From assembly GCA_002709225.1 (NCBI GenBank), contig PAQH01000113.1, forward strand, positions 1-34,424: a stretch of 34,424 bases of DNA, in the 5' to 3' direction. Source of the stretch: Planctomycetaceae bacterium (GTDB lineage Bacteria > Planctomycetota > Planctomycetia > Pirellulales > Pirellulaceae). Both the position numbers and the translations under genes were made by a program. Below the pieces are notes generated by a model. It was given only the letters and a program-made list of their open reading frames with translations. It ran no database searches and was not told where the DNA came from. Numbering within the stretch: position 1 is the stretch's first letter; each line of letters begins with the position of its first letter. Shown piece after piece: positions 26,792 to 34,424 of this stretch.

Positions 26792-28168
26792 ATGGAATGT
26801 TGCAGTTGGTCGGTGTATCTGTCTGGCGTGTGGCGACGCTGGCGGGTCTTGCTGGTGAGTTGTAGTTTGGCGGTAGTCTGCTGGTCTTCGGCTTCTGTGA
26901 TGATCGCCGCGCGCCCCGCCGCGGATGAGCCGACTGCCAGCTATGTTGAACTGTCGCCAGTGGTTGTCAAGCAAGTCCAGCAAAGACACCCGTTTGTAGG
27001 TACGGCGACAGCACATCGCATTAGTGTGGTCGGTAGCGCGGTGGATGGTCGTGTGGAAGCGGTATCATTTCGAGAAGGTGATCAAGTTGCGTTTGCTCCG
27101 GCCGGCAAGGCCGCGGCGAGCCCCACCGAATCCAGCTCCGTAGTCTCGCGAGTTCAGGGGCCCGCGTTAGTGCAGTTGCGTACCGGTACGGTGCAGCTTG
27201 AGCTGGAGGGTGAGAAAGCCGAATTGAAATACCGCCAGCAAGCTCAGTTGCAGCTACAGCAACAACTGCCGGCGGAATTGAAGCAGGCGGAAGCGAAACT
27301 GGCTGCCGCGGAAGCCAGAAGCCGCAATGCCCAGTCTCGTTATACACGGACCGAACGCTTGTACCGTGAGAGTCAGACTGCGACGAAGGAAGAGCTGGAT
27401 GAAGCGGACTCGGATTTGCGCGTGGCCCGCCAGACTGAGATAGCAGCCAGTTCGGCACGACAGCAGATCGAAGCGACACGGGAGTCGCGGCTGGCCCAGG
27501 CTGCCGCCACGGTCTCGGTGCAACGGGAGAAAGTGCGCCGTTTGGAGGACATCCTGCAGAAATACACCATTCGCGCTCCGTTTGCGGGTTACGTGACCAA
27601 GTTGTACACAGAGGTCGGTGCCTGGATCAAACAAGGTGATCCTATCGTAGAGGTGATTGAGCTCGATCCGATCGAGATCCATACCTTTGTGCCGGAGAAG
27701 TTTATTGACCGGTTACAACCGGGAGATCAGGCCGTCAGCCTCAAATTTGAAGCACTTCCCAAGCGAACTTTTCAGGCGGTAATTACTCGACTGGTTCCAC
27801 AAGCGGATCCGCGGTCGCGTACATTTCCCGTCAAACTGGAAGTGGAGAACAAGGGGTTTCAAATTAAAGCCGGTATGCTGGCACGGGTCGAGCTGGCGGT
27901 AGGGCAGCAGGCGGGGCGCTGGGTTGACAAGGACGCTTTAGTGCTCAAGTCAGGTGTCAGGTATGTGATTGTTGCCGATGTGACCAACCACGAACATCGT
28001 TTCAAGGCCCGGCAAGTGCCTATTTCCGTCGGATTGACTGACGGGAATCTAGTCGAGGTGATCGGTGATTTGAGCGATCGCGATCAAGTAGTGGTGAGTG
28101 GCAACGAACGTTTGGCCGGCGGGGAGTTGCTGACTGACCAGGCGCCGCGTCGCAAACAGGCGGATTGA
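26792..28168 (+). CDS. RND/HlyD-type periplasmic adaptor (membrane fusion protein)
   Basis: A 458-residue envelope protein. An N-terminal hydrophobic segment (WRVLLVSCSLAVVCWSSASV) is a signal or anchor. The two lipoyl halves are SAVDGRVEAVSFREGDQV and YTIRAPFAGYVTKLYTEVGAWI, and a long coiled-coil hairpin lies between them (about 133-254). A beta-barrel (FVPEKFIDRLQPGDQAV, TFPVKLEV) and a membrane-proximal domain (LVEVIGDLSDRDQVVVSGNERL) follow. Adaptors link an inner-membrane pump to an outer-membrane channel. No pump gene follows, because the next gene is convergent. About 25 residues are inserted in the first lipoyl half after EGDQV. ATG 26792 is chosen; in-frame ATG 26720 adds an unlikely 24 residues. 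Confidence 0.87.
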   Translation: MECCSWSVYLSGVWRRWRVLLVSCSLAVVCWSSASVMIAARPAADEPTASYVELSPVVVKQVQQRHPFVGTATAHRISVVGSAVDGRVEAVSFREGDQVAFAPAGKAAASPTESSSVVSRVQGPALVQLRTGTVQLELEGEKAELKYRQQAQLQLQQQLPAELKQAEAKLAAAEARSRNAQSRYTRTERLYRESQTATKEELDEADSDLRVARQTEIAASSARQQIEATRESRLAQAAATVSVQREKVRRLEDILQKYTIRAPFAGYVTKLYTEVGAWIKQGDPIVEVIELDPIEIHTFVPEKFIDRLQPGDQAVSLKFEALPKRTFQAVITRLVPQADPRSRTFPVKLEVENKGFQIKAGMLARVELAVGQQAGRWVDKDALVLKSGVRYVIVADVTNHEHRFKARQVPISVGLTDGNLVEVIGDLSDRDQVVVSGNERLAGGELLTDQAPRRKQAD

Positions 28169-28189
28169 TCTTCCGCAGCGGCGTAGTGG

Positions 28190-29146
28190 TCAGGCCACCG
28201 GCTCGCTTTGTGCTTGTTGGCGCCGGCGCATGGCCTGCCGCGCAACCTGCGCGGGGATGTCAAGGTCGACATGATCGCTCCAGCCTTGCAGGACGGATTG
28301 AAAGACGGGCCCTGGGCGGCCGTCACCGATCGTGACTCCGTTAATCTGAGTCACGGGCATCATGCAGTACGGCGTGCTGCAGACAAACGCTTCGTCCGCG
28401 TTGATGACGTTGTACACCTGAAAGTCGCGTTCACAAAAGGGAATCCGCAAGTCTGCGGCGAGGTCGATGATTGTCTGTCGGCTGATTCCCGGAAGAATAT
28501 TGCGGAGCGTGGGGGAGATGATTTGCCCATTCTCGACGATGAGGAAATTGGCTCCACTGGTTTCAGTGACGTTGCCGTCGAGATCCAGCAGGAGGGGAAT
28601 GGCCGCGGGATCGACCTGGCGGGCTTCCTGTTCAGCCAGGTAGTAGTGCATTCGACTCCGGTATTTCATTTTGGGGTCGTAGCATTGTGGAGGGACGTGC
28701 CGAATGGCGGGCGTTACGACGTGCGTGCCGTTTTGCATTCCTGCTACCCACAATTCACAGGGCAGGGAGAAGGTATGAGCACAGACCGTGGGGGTAGCCT
28801 GGGCGGCCGCGCCGGAACTGCCAGCGTAGGTGCGGTACTCACCAGCAGTGACAAAGACGATCAGTCCCAATTCGTCCGCGGGCTCCAAGAGGGAGGCGTT
28901 GTGTTTCACCAATTCCGCTAATTGTTCCTGAAACTTCGCTCGGTCGACTCCCGGGTCGAAGCGAACATAGCGGAGAGAACGTTCCAGACGGTCGAGATGC
29001 GCATCCAGCCGAAACAGTTGCTGGTTAAAGGTGCGCACCATTTCCGTGACCGTCGCGCCCAGGACCACACCGGCGTCATAAACCTTGAGATGTGCCTGGG
29101 AGTAGGGAATAAACTGATGGTTCAGGTAGGCGAGCGGTTCGGTCAT
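28190..29146 (-). CDS. Class IV aminotransferase (branched-chain / D-amino acid type, fold type IV)
   Basis: A 318-residue PLP enzyme. The family pattern is clear: YDAGVVLGATVTEMVRTF near the N-terminus, probable PLP Lys161 in KMKYRSRMHYYLAEQEA, and the cofactor segment NVTETSGANFLIV followed by LRNILPGISRQTI. Class IV includes branched-chain aminotransferases, D-alanine transaminase and aminodeoxychorismate lyase. The sequence does not decide between them, though RNILPGISR and QEA resemble the first two. ATG 29146 has GAGG 9 nt upstream. A 28-codon upstream extension in the same frame (to 29227) covers a tandem repeat and is probably leader. The gene ends 21 nt from the convergent adaptor gene. 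Confidence 0.88.
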   Translation of the reverse strand: MTEPLAYLNHQFIPYSQAHLKVYDAGVVLGATVTEMVRTFNQQLFRLDAHLDRLERSLRYVRFDPGVDRAKFQEQLAELVKHNASLLEPADELGLIVFVTAGEYRTYAGSSGAAAQATPTVCAHTFSLPCELWVAGMQNGTHVVTPAIRHVPPQCYDPKMKYRSRMHYYLAEQEARQVDPAAIPLLLDLDGNVTETSGANFLIVENGQIISPTLRNILPGISRQTIIDLAADLRIPFCERDFQVYNVINADEAFVCSTPYCMMPVTQINGVTIGDGRPGPVFQSVLQGWSDHVDLDIPAQVARQAMRRRQQAQSEPVA

Positions 29147-29179
29147 CGCACATCCTCGCGCGGGGGTAAAGGGGAGCTT

Positions 29180-29215
29180 ATTGATAGACTGGGAGATATT
29201 GATAGATCGGGAGAT
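29180..29215 (-). repeat. Two-copy 18-bp tandem repeat upstream of the class IV aminotransferase
   Basis: ATTGATAGACTGGGAGAT (29180-29197) and ATTGATAGATCGGGAGAT (29198-29215) differ at two adjacent bases. They lie 34-69 nt upstream of the ATG at 29146, where an operator or promoter would be expected. Confidence 0.8.
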
Positions 29216-29321
29216 GCGCGGTGGCAACCTGGGATGGTGCGCCGGTAATGTGAAACCAGGTCGCTGTCGGCGGCCGTTACTATGACACGCTCACGGCCCA
29301 GCCGCGATCGTGTTGAGAGAG

Positions 29322-30164
29322 TCAAGTGGAGTCGGCGACAGGCCCATACATCGAGGGGCGCCGATCCGCAAAACGGTCGATTTCATGTTGTTTCGGTACG
29401 CGTACACGATGTTTGTTTCGAGCTCGCGCCAAATCGATGTCGGCGTAGAGGATGGTCTCTTCATCAGCGGGTGCCTCCGCCAGGAGTTTGCCGTCAGGGT
29501 CGCAGATTTTACTTTGGCCGATGAAAGGGAAACCTCGTTCCTGGCCCACGCGATTGACGGCGATGTAGTAGACTCCGTTTTCCATAGCGCGCGCGTGGAC
29601 GACGTGTTGGATCATACATTCGGATCCCGGTGGGAAATTGGTAGGCAGGACGATCAAATCAGCGCCAGCCAGGGCCATGACGCGCGCGGATTCGGGAAAC
29701 GCGCTGTCGTAGCAGATATTCATGCCGATCCGTAAATCACCGGTGGCGTGGACGGCGAAGGGGCGATCGCCAGCTGTGGTAAAGCGATCGATGCCCAGGT
29801 AGGGGAGGTGGATTTTTCGATAACCGGCGACGAGTCCCGCGGGGCCGACCAATGCGCAGGCGTTGAATAGGCCGCTGTCGTGTGACTCCAGCAATCCAAA
29901 AACAGTGAAAATTCCCAGGCGACGGCAAGTTTCAGCCAGCCGCTGTGTGCTCGGCCCGGGAATCGACTCGCCGTAGGGACTGGCCTCCTGGAGGCTGTCG
30001 AAGCAGTAGCCGCTGAGGGCGCATTCGGGAAACACGGTGAGGGTGGCACCCTCGTTGGCAGTGGTTTCCAGGGCTTCTTCCATGCGTATCAGATTGGCAT
30101 CACTGTCCCCCAGGTGGACGTCCATTTGCACGCCTGCGACCTTAATCATGTCTGCCATTTGCAT
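29322..30164 (-). CDS. Carbon-nitrogen hydrolase (nitrilase superfamily)
   Basis: A 280-residue cytosolic hydrolase of amide or carbamoyl bonds. The catalytic triad is visible: Glu47 in FPECALSG, Lys117 in YRKIHLPY and Cys151 in NICYDSAFPE. The length and the single domain are typical of the amidase and N-carbamoyl-amino acid hydrolase branches; the substrate cannot be assigned. Three ATGs in the same frame (30164, 30158, 30149) fit the family start, MIKVAGVQMDVHLGD following the last one. None has a strong ribosome site. The class IV aminotransferase lies downstream on the same strand with a 175-nt gap holding a tandem repeat, so the two may be separately controlled. Confidence 0.9.
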   Translation of the reverse strand: MQMADMIKVAGVQMDVHLGDSDANLIRMEEALETTANEGATLTVFPECALSGYCFDSLQEASPYGESIPGPSTQRLAETCRRLGIFTVFGLLESHDSGLFNACALVGPAGLVAGYRKIHLPYLGIDRFTTAGDRPFAVHATGDLRIGMNICYDSAFPESARVMALAGADLIVLPTNFPPGSECMIQHVVHARAMENGVYYIAVNRVGQERGFPFIGQSKICDPDGKLLAEAPADEETILYADIDLARARNKHRVRVPKQHEIDRFADRRPSMYGPVADST

Positions 30165-30471
30165 TGCTCGCTGTGGGCCCTCAAGCCGGTACCGGGCGGG
30201 ATCCCGACCGGCCTGTCGATTGTACTGGGCGCCGCTCCGGTTGCCAGCGGCAGCGCAGCTGTCGCCGCCGCGCATTCCCCGTCGGATTCGCGGGATAGAA
30301 TTTCCAGCAGCTTGCCCGTGCGGGGGCGTGACCGCTATATTGTCGGGGCGGTCCTGGCGATCGCGGGCGGCCGTACGGTGGCGACTGACTGGCCCGCCAC
30401 ATTGCTCACGACGTAAACATCAACTGCTGACTAGCAGGTTTTCATTTTTCAGACAGGAGTGATTCCCTCTG
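30165..30471. other. 307-bp divergent intergenic region
   Basis: The gap separates the leftward hydrolase from the rightward DUF3500 gene. The only firm element is the AGGAG ribosome site about 11 nt before ATG 30472. The part next to the hydrolase is open in its frame but looks non-coding. I see no clear promoter, repeat or RNA. Confidence 0.5.
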
Positions 30472-31533
30472 ATGACTTCATTGACAACCAAGAAACGCGC
30501 GAAATGGATTGCCTCGTTGTTACTGCTGTTTACCGGGGCGGGCGCCTGGTCGTACTGGCAAGAGAAGAAAGTCGGAGAGGGAATGACAGCCGCGGCGGTC
30601 AAGTACCTGGCGTCTCTGGACGAGAAACAGCGAAAAACATCCCAGTTGGACTATGCGGATACCAAGCAACGGGTCGGCTGGCATTTTATCCCCAAGGACC
30701 ATCGTAAGGGATTGCAGATTCGTCACATGAACGAGAAACAACGCGCGGCGGCGAAGGCCCTGGCGCAAAGTTGCCTGAGCCAGATCGGGTATGACAAAGC
30801 TCGCCAGATCATGCAGCTGGAGAGTCTGCTCGACGCGCTCGAGGAGAACAGTCGCTTCGCCCGCGACCCGCTGCGGTATTACTTTACCGTGTTTGGCGAT
30901 CCCCAGCCCGACAGCCGTTGGGGTCTGAGCATTGAGGGGCATCACTTGTCATTGAACTTTGTGGTCGACAAGAACGAAGTGATTTCTTCGACACCTACGT
31001 TTTATGCGACCAATCCGGCAACCGTAATGGATACGTATCCGGGTGACCATGGTGTCAAGAAGGGGACTCGTGTTCTCGACAAGGAAGAGCGTCTGGCTTT
31101 TGAACTGGTCAACTCGCTCACCGCCGAACAACGCAAGGTGGCGATCATCGCCGACAAGGCTCCACGTGAGATTCGCGGCGCGGGCTCGATGCAACCTCCG
31201 CAAGACAAGGCCGTGGGACTCCGCATTGGAGACATGACCGAGGCGCAGCAGCAATTGGCGCAACAGCTCGGCGGCGCGTACCTGGAAAATATGCCGGAAT
31301 CGGTGCGCCAGAAACGCATTGCTGCTCTGGAGGCTGCGGGACCCGAAGAAATTCGTTTCGCCTGGGCTGGCGCCACCAAGCCAGGCGTCGGGCATTACTA
31401 TCGTTTCCAGGGACCCACCCTGTTGGTCGAGTTTGTGAACACTCAGCCTGACGCGGCTGGCAATCCGGCAAACCACGTCCACGCCGTGTGGCGCGATATG
31501 CGGGGAGATTTTGCCCTGCCCGTGAAACCCTGA
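30472..31533 (+). CDS. DUF3500 domain protein, membrane-anchored or secreted
   Basis: A 353-residue protein with a basic N-terminus and one hydrophobic helix (about 12-27), probably an uncleaved anchor or signal. The rest matches the DUF3500 family. It has WGLSIEGHHLSLNF (about 148-161), TFYATNPATV, the region EERLAFELVNSLTAEQRKVA (about 205-224), and GVGHYYRFQGPTLLVEFVNTQ with NHVHAVWRDMRGDF at the end. The conserved His/Asp pattern of the family is present. Its biochemical role is not established, and I cannot assign a reaction. It is followed 69 nt later by a secreted protein of unknown function on the same strand, with a hairpin in between. Confidence 0.85.
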   Translation: MTSLTTKKRAKWIASLLLLFTGAGAWSYWQEKKVGEGMTAAAVKYLASLDEKQRKTSQLDYADTKQRVGWHFIPKDHRKGLQIRHMNEKQRAAAKALAQSCLSQIGYDKARQIMQLESLLDALEENSRFARDPLRYYFTVFGDPQPDSRWGLSIEGHHLSLNFVVDKNEVISSTPTFYATNPATVMDTYPGDHGVKKGTRVLDKEERLAFELVNSLTAEQRKVAIIADKAPREIRGAGSMQPPQDKAVGLRIGDMTEAQQQLAQQLGGAYLENMPESVRQKRIAALEAAGPEEIRFAWAGATKPGVGHYYRFQGPTLLVEFVNTQPDAAGNPANHVHAVWRDMRGDFALPVKP

Positions 31534-31553
31534 CGTCCAGTTTGACTGGCGTC
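31532..31553 (+). promoter_or_regulatory. Hairpin just after the DUF3500 stop codon
   Basis: GACG-T-CCAGT (31532-31541) pairs with ACTGG-CGTC (31545-31553): nine base pairs, one bulged T and a 3-nt TTG loop. It overlaps the stop codon. No T-run follows, so it may limit read-through or stabilise mRNA ends between the two genes. Confidence 0.45.
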
Positions 31554-31602
31554 TGTCGGTCGCGGCTCGGACCTCCGGGAAGAGACTGCCGAAGGACACC
31601 CC

Positions 31603-32877
31603 ATGAACCGGTTGTCTGTGACTTGTCTGCTCCTGTTGTTGGTCGTGGGCTCATCGTCTGGCCAACGGCCCCGGATATCTCCCAAGCGACTTGCCGTTGA
31701 CGTGGTCAGTGTGCAACGTGGCCCCCAGTTGTACGGAGCGGTGCTCGCAGGGAATGCGACGGAGGGTCTGACGATGGCGGTGGAGCGTGTCTGGTTGGAA
31801 AAGACCTGGCCACGTTACTATCGGGACCTGGCCGCGGGGGAACGAGCCCTAGCCACGGCGGCACGTGAAGGTTTGCAGAGTCGTGTGGATCAGTGGCGAC
31901 GCAGCCGTAGTGGTGACGCCAATCTGGTACTTTTTCTCCAGCAGGAGAGCGTTCGGTTGCGCGGCGCGAAGGAGGCCGAGGGTGAGCCTCCGGCGAGCCA
32001 ATTTGTGCTGATTGAATTGGCTGCGGACGAAGTCCGCAATCTCTATCGGCAACCGCTCCCACAACGGCGAGTAGCGGAAGTCGCGTGGGCGCTACGGATG
32101 GCAAATGTGACGACGAGAACGGTGAATAGCCTCCGTCGTGAGATTGAAAAACGGGAGGTTGATCTGGCCAAGACGCCCGATCTGACGGATCGCTTTGGTA
32201 GGCTCCCGCAGAGCGACATCCAGTGGGCTGCCCGGGTTGCGCTGGTCGAATTTCGCTTGCGCAAGAAATTGACATTCCAGGGCGAAGGGGATTACGTGGC
32301 ACGCACCGGGAGCGGCGCTGAGAAAGTAGATTTGACCGACCTGGTCAATCAAATCGTTGGACAGCAGTTGGGTGCACAGATCACGGATATTTTGGGAGGC
32401 GACGTGGACAAACGTCCTCCAGAGAAGTGGCGTACCAAGGTGATTCGGGAGGCCGAATACGAAGGCGTTTGCGGTTTTTTGGTCTCTCGCTTGCAACGCG
32501 AGTTTCGGCGTACAGAGAAAGGTTTCGCGTTCCCCGATGAGGCTGCCGTGGAGCTTTCTTTTTTTGCCAAAATGCCAGATCGAAGTTGGCGTATCATCTG
32601 GCATCACCGTGAAAAACGCGTGGCGCGTGCGGTCGATCCGCGACGTGCCGAAGAAGTCGCGGCGGCGCCGCGGGTCCGATCCGTGTTGGAGATAGTCAAA
32701 AAACTCGGACTGGCGGGCAACAAGAAGGTGGTGGATCGCTTGATGGCATTTGGCGCCGCGACGATGGCGGCCCAGGAGGGGGCCAATCTGGCCTTTCAAC
32801 GTTTTCTGTTGACCCACTCAAAACAACTGGATGGACCTCTCTTGGTGCTCGCCCCGCCGCCGCGGAGGCGGGGCTGA
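31603..32877 (+). CDS. Secreted protein of unknown function
   Basis: I do not recognise this 424-residue protein. It has a clear signal peptide (residues 1-20, cut probably before QRPR). The mature part is hydrophilic and rich in Arg, Ala, Glu and Leu, with helix-forming stretches such as RVWLEKTWPRYYRDLAAGE (about 63-81) and an alternating hydrophobic segment QFVLIELAADEVRNLY (about 134-149). No catalytic motif, metal site or heme motif stands out; the single Cys lies near residue 291. The ATG at 31603 has AAGGA about 8 nt upstream. It follows the DUF3500 gene and may be cotranscribed with it. The C-terminal APPPRRRG is encoded by a GC-rich hairpin. Confidence 0.75.
   Translation: MNRLSVTCLLLLLVVGSSSGQRPRISPKRLAVDVVSVQRGPQLYGAVLAGNATEGLTMAVERVWLEKTWPRYYRDLAAGERALATAAREGLQSRVDQWRRSRSGDANLVLFLQQESVRLRGAKEAEGEPPASQFVLIELAADEVRNLYRQPLPQRRVAEVAWALRMANVTTRTVNSLRREIEKREVDLAKTPDLTDRFGRLPQSDIQWAARVALVEFRLRKKLTFQGEGDYVARTGSGAEKVDLTDLVNQIVGQQLGAQITDILGGDVDKRPPEKWRTKVIREAEYEGVCGFLVSRLQREFRRTEKGFAFPDEAAVELSFFAKMPDRSWRIIWHHREKRVARAVDPRRAEEVAAAPRVRSVLEIVKKLGLAGNKKVVDRLMAFGAATMAAQEGANLAFQRFLLTHSKQLDGPLLVLAPPPRRRG
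32851..32874. terminator. GC-rich hairpin between convergent genes
   Basis: A perfect 8-bp stem (GCCCCGCC with GGCGGGGC) and 8-nt loop lie directly before the stop codon at 32875-32877. The convergent cytochrome gene ends 30 nt further on. Stability is high but no T-run follows in either direction, so bidirectional termination is only possible. Confidence 0.4.
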
Positions 32878-32906
32878 GCGGCGCACGGCTGCGGCAGACA
32901 CGTGTG

Positions 32907-34424
32907 TTACTTGAGCGTCGCCAGGAAAGCCACAAGATCGGCGACCTGCTGGGCGGTGAGGTCGCGCAGCAAGAGTTCCGGCATCAAGGATTTACGCTGC
33001 CGTACCAACAGTTCGATGTCTTCCGCGGGGACCTTGTGGATCCGGTTTCGGGCATCTTTGATCCAGACTTCTGCGTCCGTCTGTTTTTCCAGCAGGCCCG
33101 TGAGGATCTGCCCCTCCGCGGTTTCCATCAGGTAGGGTACATACTTGGGATCCATCAGTCTCGACGGTTCCAGAATCTGGTCGAGCAATTGAGCAGCGCC
33201 ATATTTCTTGCCGATTGTGCTGAGGTCGGGACCCAGTGTCTCCCCTTGTTTGCCGATCCGGTGGCAGTTCTTGCAGGCGGCCGCCGGGTTGTTGAAAAAG
33301 ACGGTGCGTCCTTGTTCTGCATTGGCGGGTAAACGCAAGATGGCGCCTCGGTCGACGACCGTTCCCAGTCGCTTCACACGCTGGTCTGGCGGCAGGAAAC
33401 GTTCAAAGAGATCTCGCACTTCTGTGGCGGGGGGGGGGCGGGTTACCGCCAGCACTTGTGCTCGCAGACGCGGGTCCGGATGGTCAGCGACCCATCGCAA
33501 TAATGCCAGGGCACCACGCGTCGTCGTCGTGAGCGCCGTGATCGCGGCGGTGCGGTCGTTGTCGGAGTTGCTGGCCAGACTCGCGGCCAGGCGGGGTGTG
33601 ATTGGATGGGGTGCTACGGTTTCCTGCGGCGTCAGGTTGGCGATCCAGTCATGGATCATGCTGGCACCTGCCACGTCGACGTGTACGGAACCGAGACGTG
33701 GCATGCGACCTCCACCCAGCTTCGAGATGCGGTAGTAGAGAACAGAGCCGAGGGGGTCGCCTGGGGAAATAATACGGGCCCCGGTGATTCCAAAGGTTCC
33801 CTGTGTAGGCCTTGTTCCCAAGGTGCCTGTGCTGGCCAGTGGAACGTGGTGCGACAAGGCGATGTTCGCCGCGCCACCCGCATTAAATTGGTGGCAGTGG
33901 GCGCAGTTGACGTGCAGGTAAGAACGCGCTCGACGATCGAGGGTCTGCGCTTCGTCGCGCGGGTCGACCAGTGGCATCGCCGGGGCCCGGTCGCTCTTGT
34001 TGGCGAGGGCCAGCAAGCCCTGGTCGCGCAAGTGTTGAAGTTGTGAAATAGGCATGCCGGCGACTTGGACCAGGCGGCTCCATTGCGTGGCGTCGACGGC
34101 CAAGGGGGATGCCGATTGCACACCAAACACGGTCGTTCTGGCTTCTACCCAGGGATTGTGACAGAGCAGACAGGCCGAGCGGCTGTGTACCCGCCAGCGG
34201 TCGGGCGAGGGGCTGGCCGGGTCGACCGCAAGGTCGAGATCGAGGCCGCCAGCGGGCGCCAATTCGGCGTCCGTCCCGGCGTCATTCCAGACGTAGGTGT
34301 AGGGGCGCCAGCTGTTATCTTCGCGGTGGAGAATCTGGGTTTCCAGCTTTCGTGGCATGGCGTTGGACCGACGCTGGTGGATCGTTTTGACCAGTACCGA
34401 GCCATCCGGGAATTTCCACTTCCC
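32907..34424 (-). CDS. Tri-heme c-type cytochrome, SO2930-like fused to a PVC heme domain, 5' end cut
   Basis: About 505 residues are visible. The frame stays open to the right edge, so the start lies outside; the internal ATG at 34358 is not the start, because the 22 codons before it (FPDGSVLVKT) fit the family. The first part resembles the SO2930-type diheme proteins (KLETQILHREDNSW, TYVWNDAGTDAEL), with heme motifs CLLCH (about 85-89) and CAHCH (about 174-178). A helical HEAT-like stretch follows. The C-terminal PVC-type heme domain has CKNCH (about 384-388), LGPDLSTIGKKY and SLMPELLL. It would be a periplasmic electron carrier or the cytochrome part of a dehydrogenase. Confidence 0.85.
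   Translation of the reverse strand, partial: GKWKFPDGSVLVKTIHQRRSNAMPRKLETQILHREDNSWRPYTYVWNDAGTDAELAPAGGLDLDLAVDPASPSPDRWRVHSRSACLLCHNPWVEARTTVFGVQSASPLAVDATQWSRLVQVAGMPISQLQHLRDQGLLALANKSDRAPAMPLVDPRDEAQTLDRRARSYLHVNCAHCHQFNAGGAANIALSHHVPLASTGTLGTRPTQGTFGITGARIISPGDPLGSVLYYRISKLGGGRMPRLGSVHVDVAGASMIHDWIANLTPQETVAPHPITPRLAASLASNSDNDRTAAITALTTTTRGALALLRWVADHPDPRLRAQVLAVTRPPPATEVRDLFERFLPPDQRVKRLGTVVDRGAILRLPANAEQGRTVFFNNPAAACKNCHRIGKQGETLGPDLSTIGKKYGAAQLLDQILEPSRLMDPKYVPYLMETAEGQILTGLLEKQTDAEVWIKDARNRIHKVPAEDIELLVRQRKSLMPELLLRDLTAQQVADLVAFLATLK

Overview
The window looks like a chromosomal segment of a planctomycete (phylum Planctomycetota, possibly Pirellulales or Planctomycetales). Three things support this. 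Two genes carry the heme-binding CxxCH domain typical of Planctomycetes and Verrucomicrobia. Two cell-envelope proteins carry Gly/Met-rich repeats. One gene encodes a very long, disordered, membrane-anchored protein ending in a prenyltransferase-like toroid. The DNA is moderately GC-rich, densely coding on both strands, and shows no insertion sequence, phage gene, CRISPR array, tRNA or rRNA. The taxonomic call rests on family knowledge, not on a marker gene.

Layout. (1) 1-3918, minus strand: a type IV pilus inner-membrane operon. It has a promoter, a gene that reads as a fusion of PilM with PilN, an intercistronic hairpin, and a PilO-like gene cut by the left edge. (2) 4175-8472, plus: a GH38-like glycosidase-fold protein, cytidylate kinase (cmk) and a PlsC-type acyltransferase, closely spaced. 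(3) 8603-13396, plus: a Gfo/Idh/MocA oxidoreductase and a large secreted dehydrogenase/HEAT/cytochrome protein. (4) 13440-17716, minus: an ABC exporter (ATPase plus FtsX/MacB-type permease). (5) 18171-22892, plus: the giant membrane-anchored prenyltransferase-fold protein. (6) 22847-26539: a minus-strand pair of a dipeptide epimerase/N-acyl-glutamate racemase-like enolase (DgcA-like) and a DUF1611 protein (DgcN-like), divergent from a class I/II aminotransferase. (7) 26792-30164: an RND-type periplasmic adaptor without a nearby pump, a class IV aminotransferase and a carbon-nitrogen hydrolase. (8) 30472-34424: a DUF3500 protein, an unrecognised secreted protein, and a convergent tri-heme cytochrome cut by the right edge.

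How the genes fit together. The pilus operon would build the PilM-PilN-PilO alignment platform, with PilM and PilN joined in one chain. The dgcA/dgcN pair, two PLP aminotransferases of different folds and an amidase-type hydrolase lie within about 7.3 kb and could together handle D-amino acids or cell-wall peptide fragments; this is inference from clustering. The two CxxCH proteins fit periplasmic oxidation of sugars or alcohols. Several intergenic gaps hold short two-copy tandem repeats (16-19 bp) that could be regulator sites or recent slippage events.
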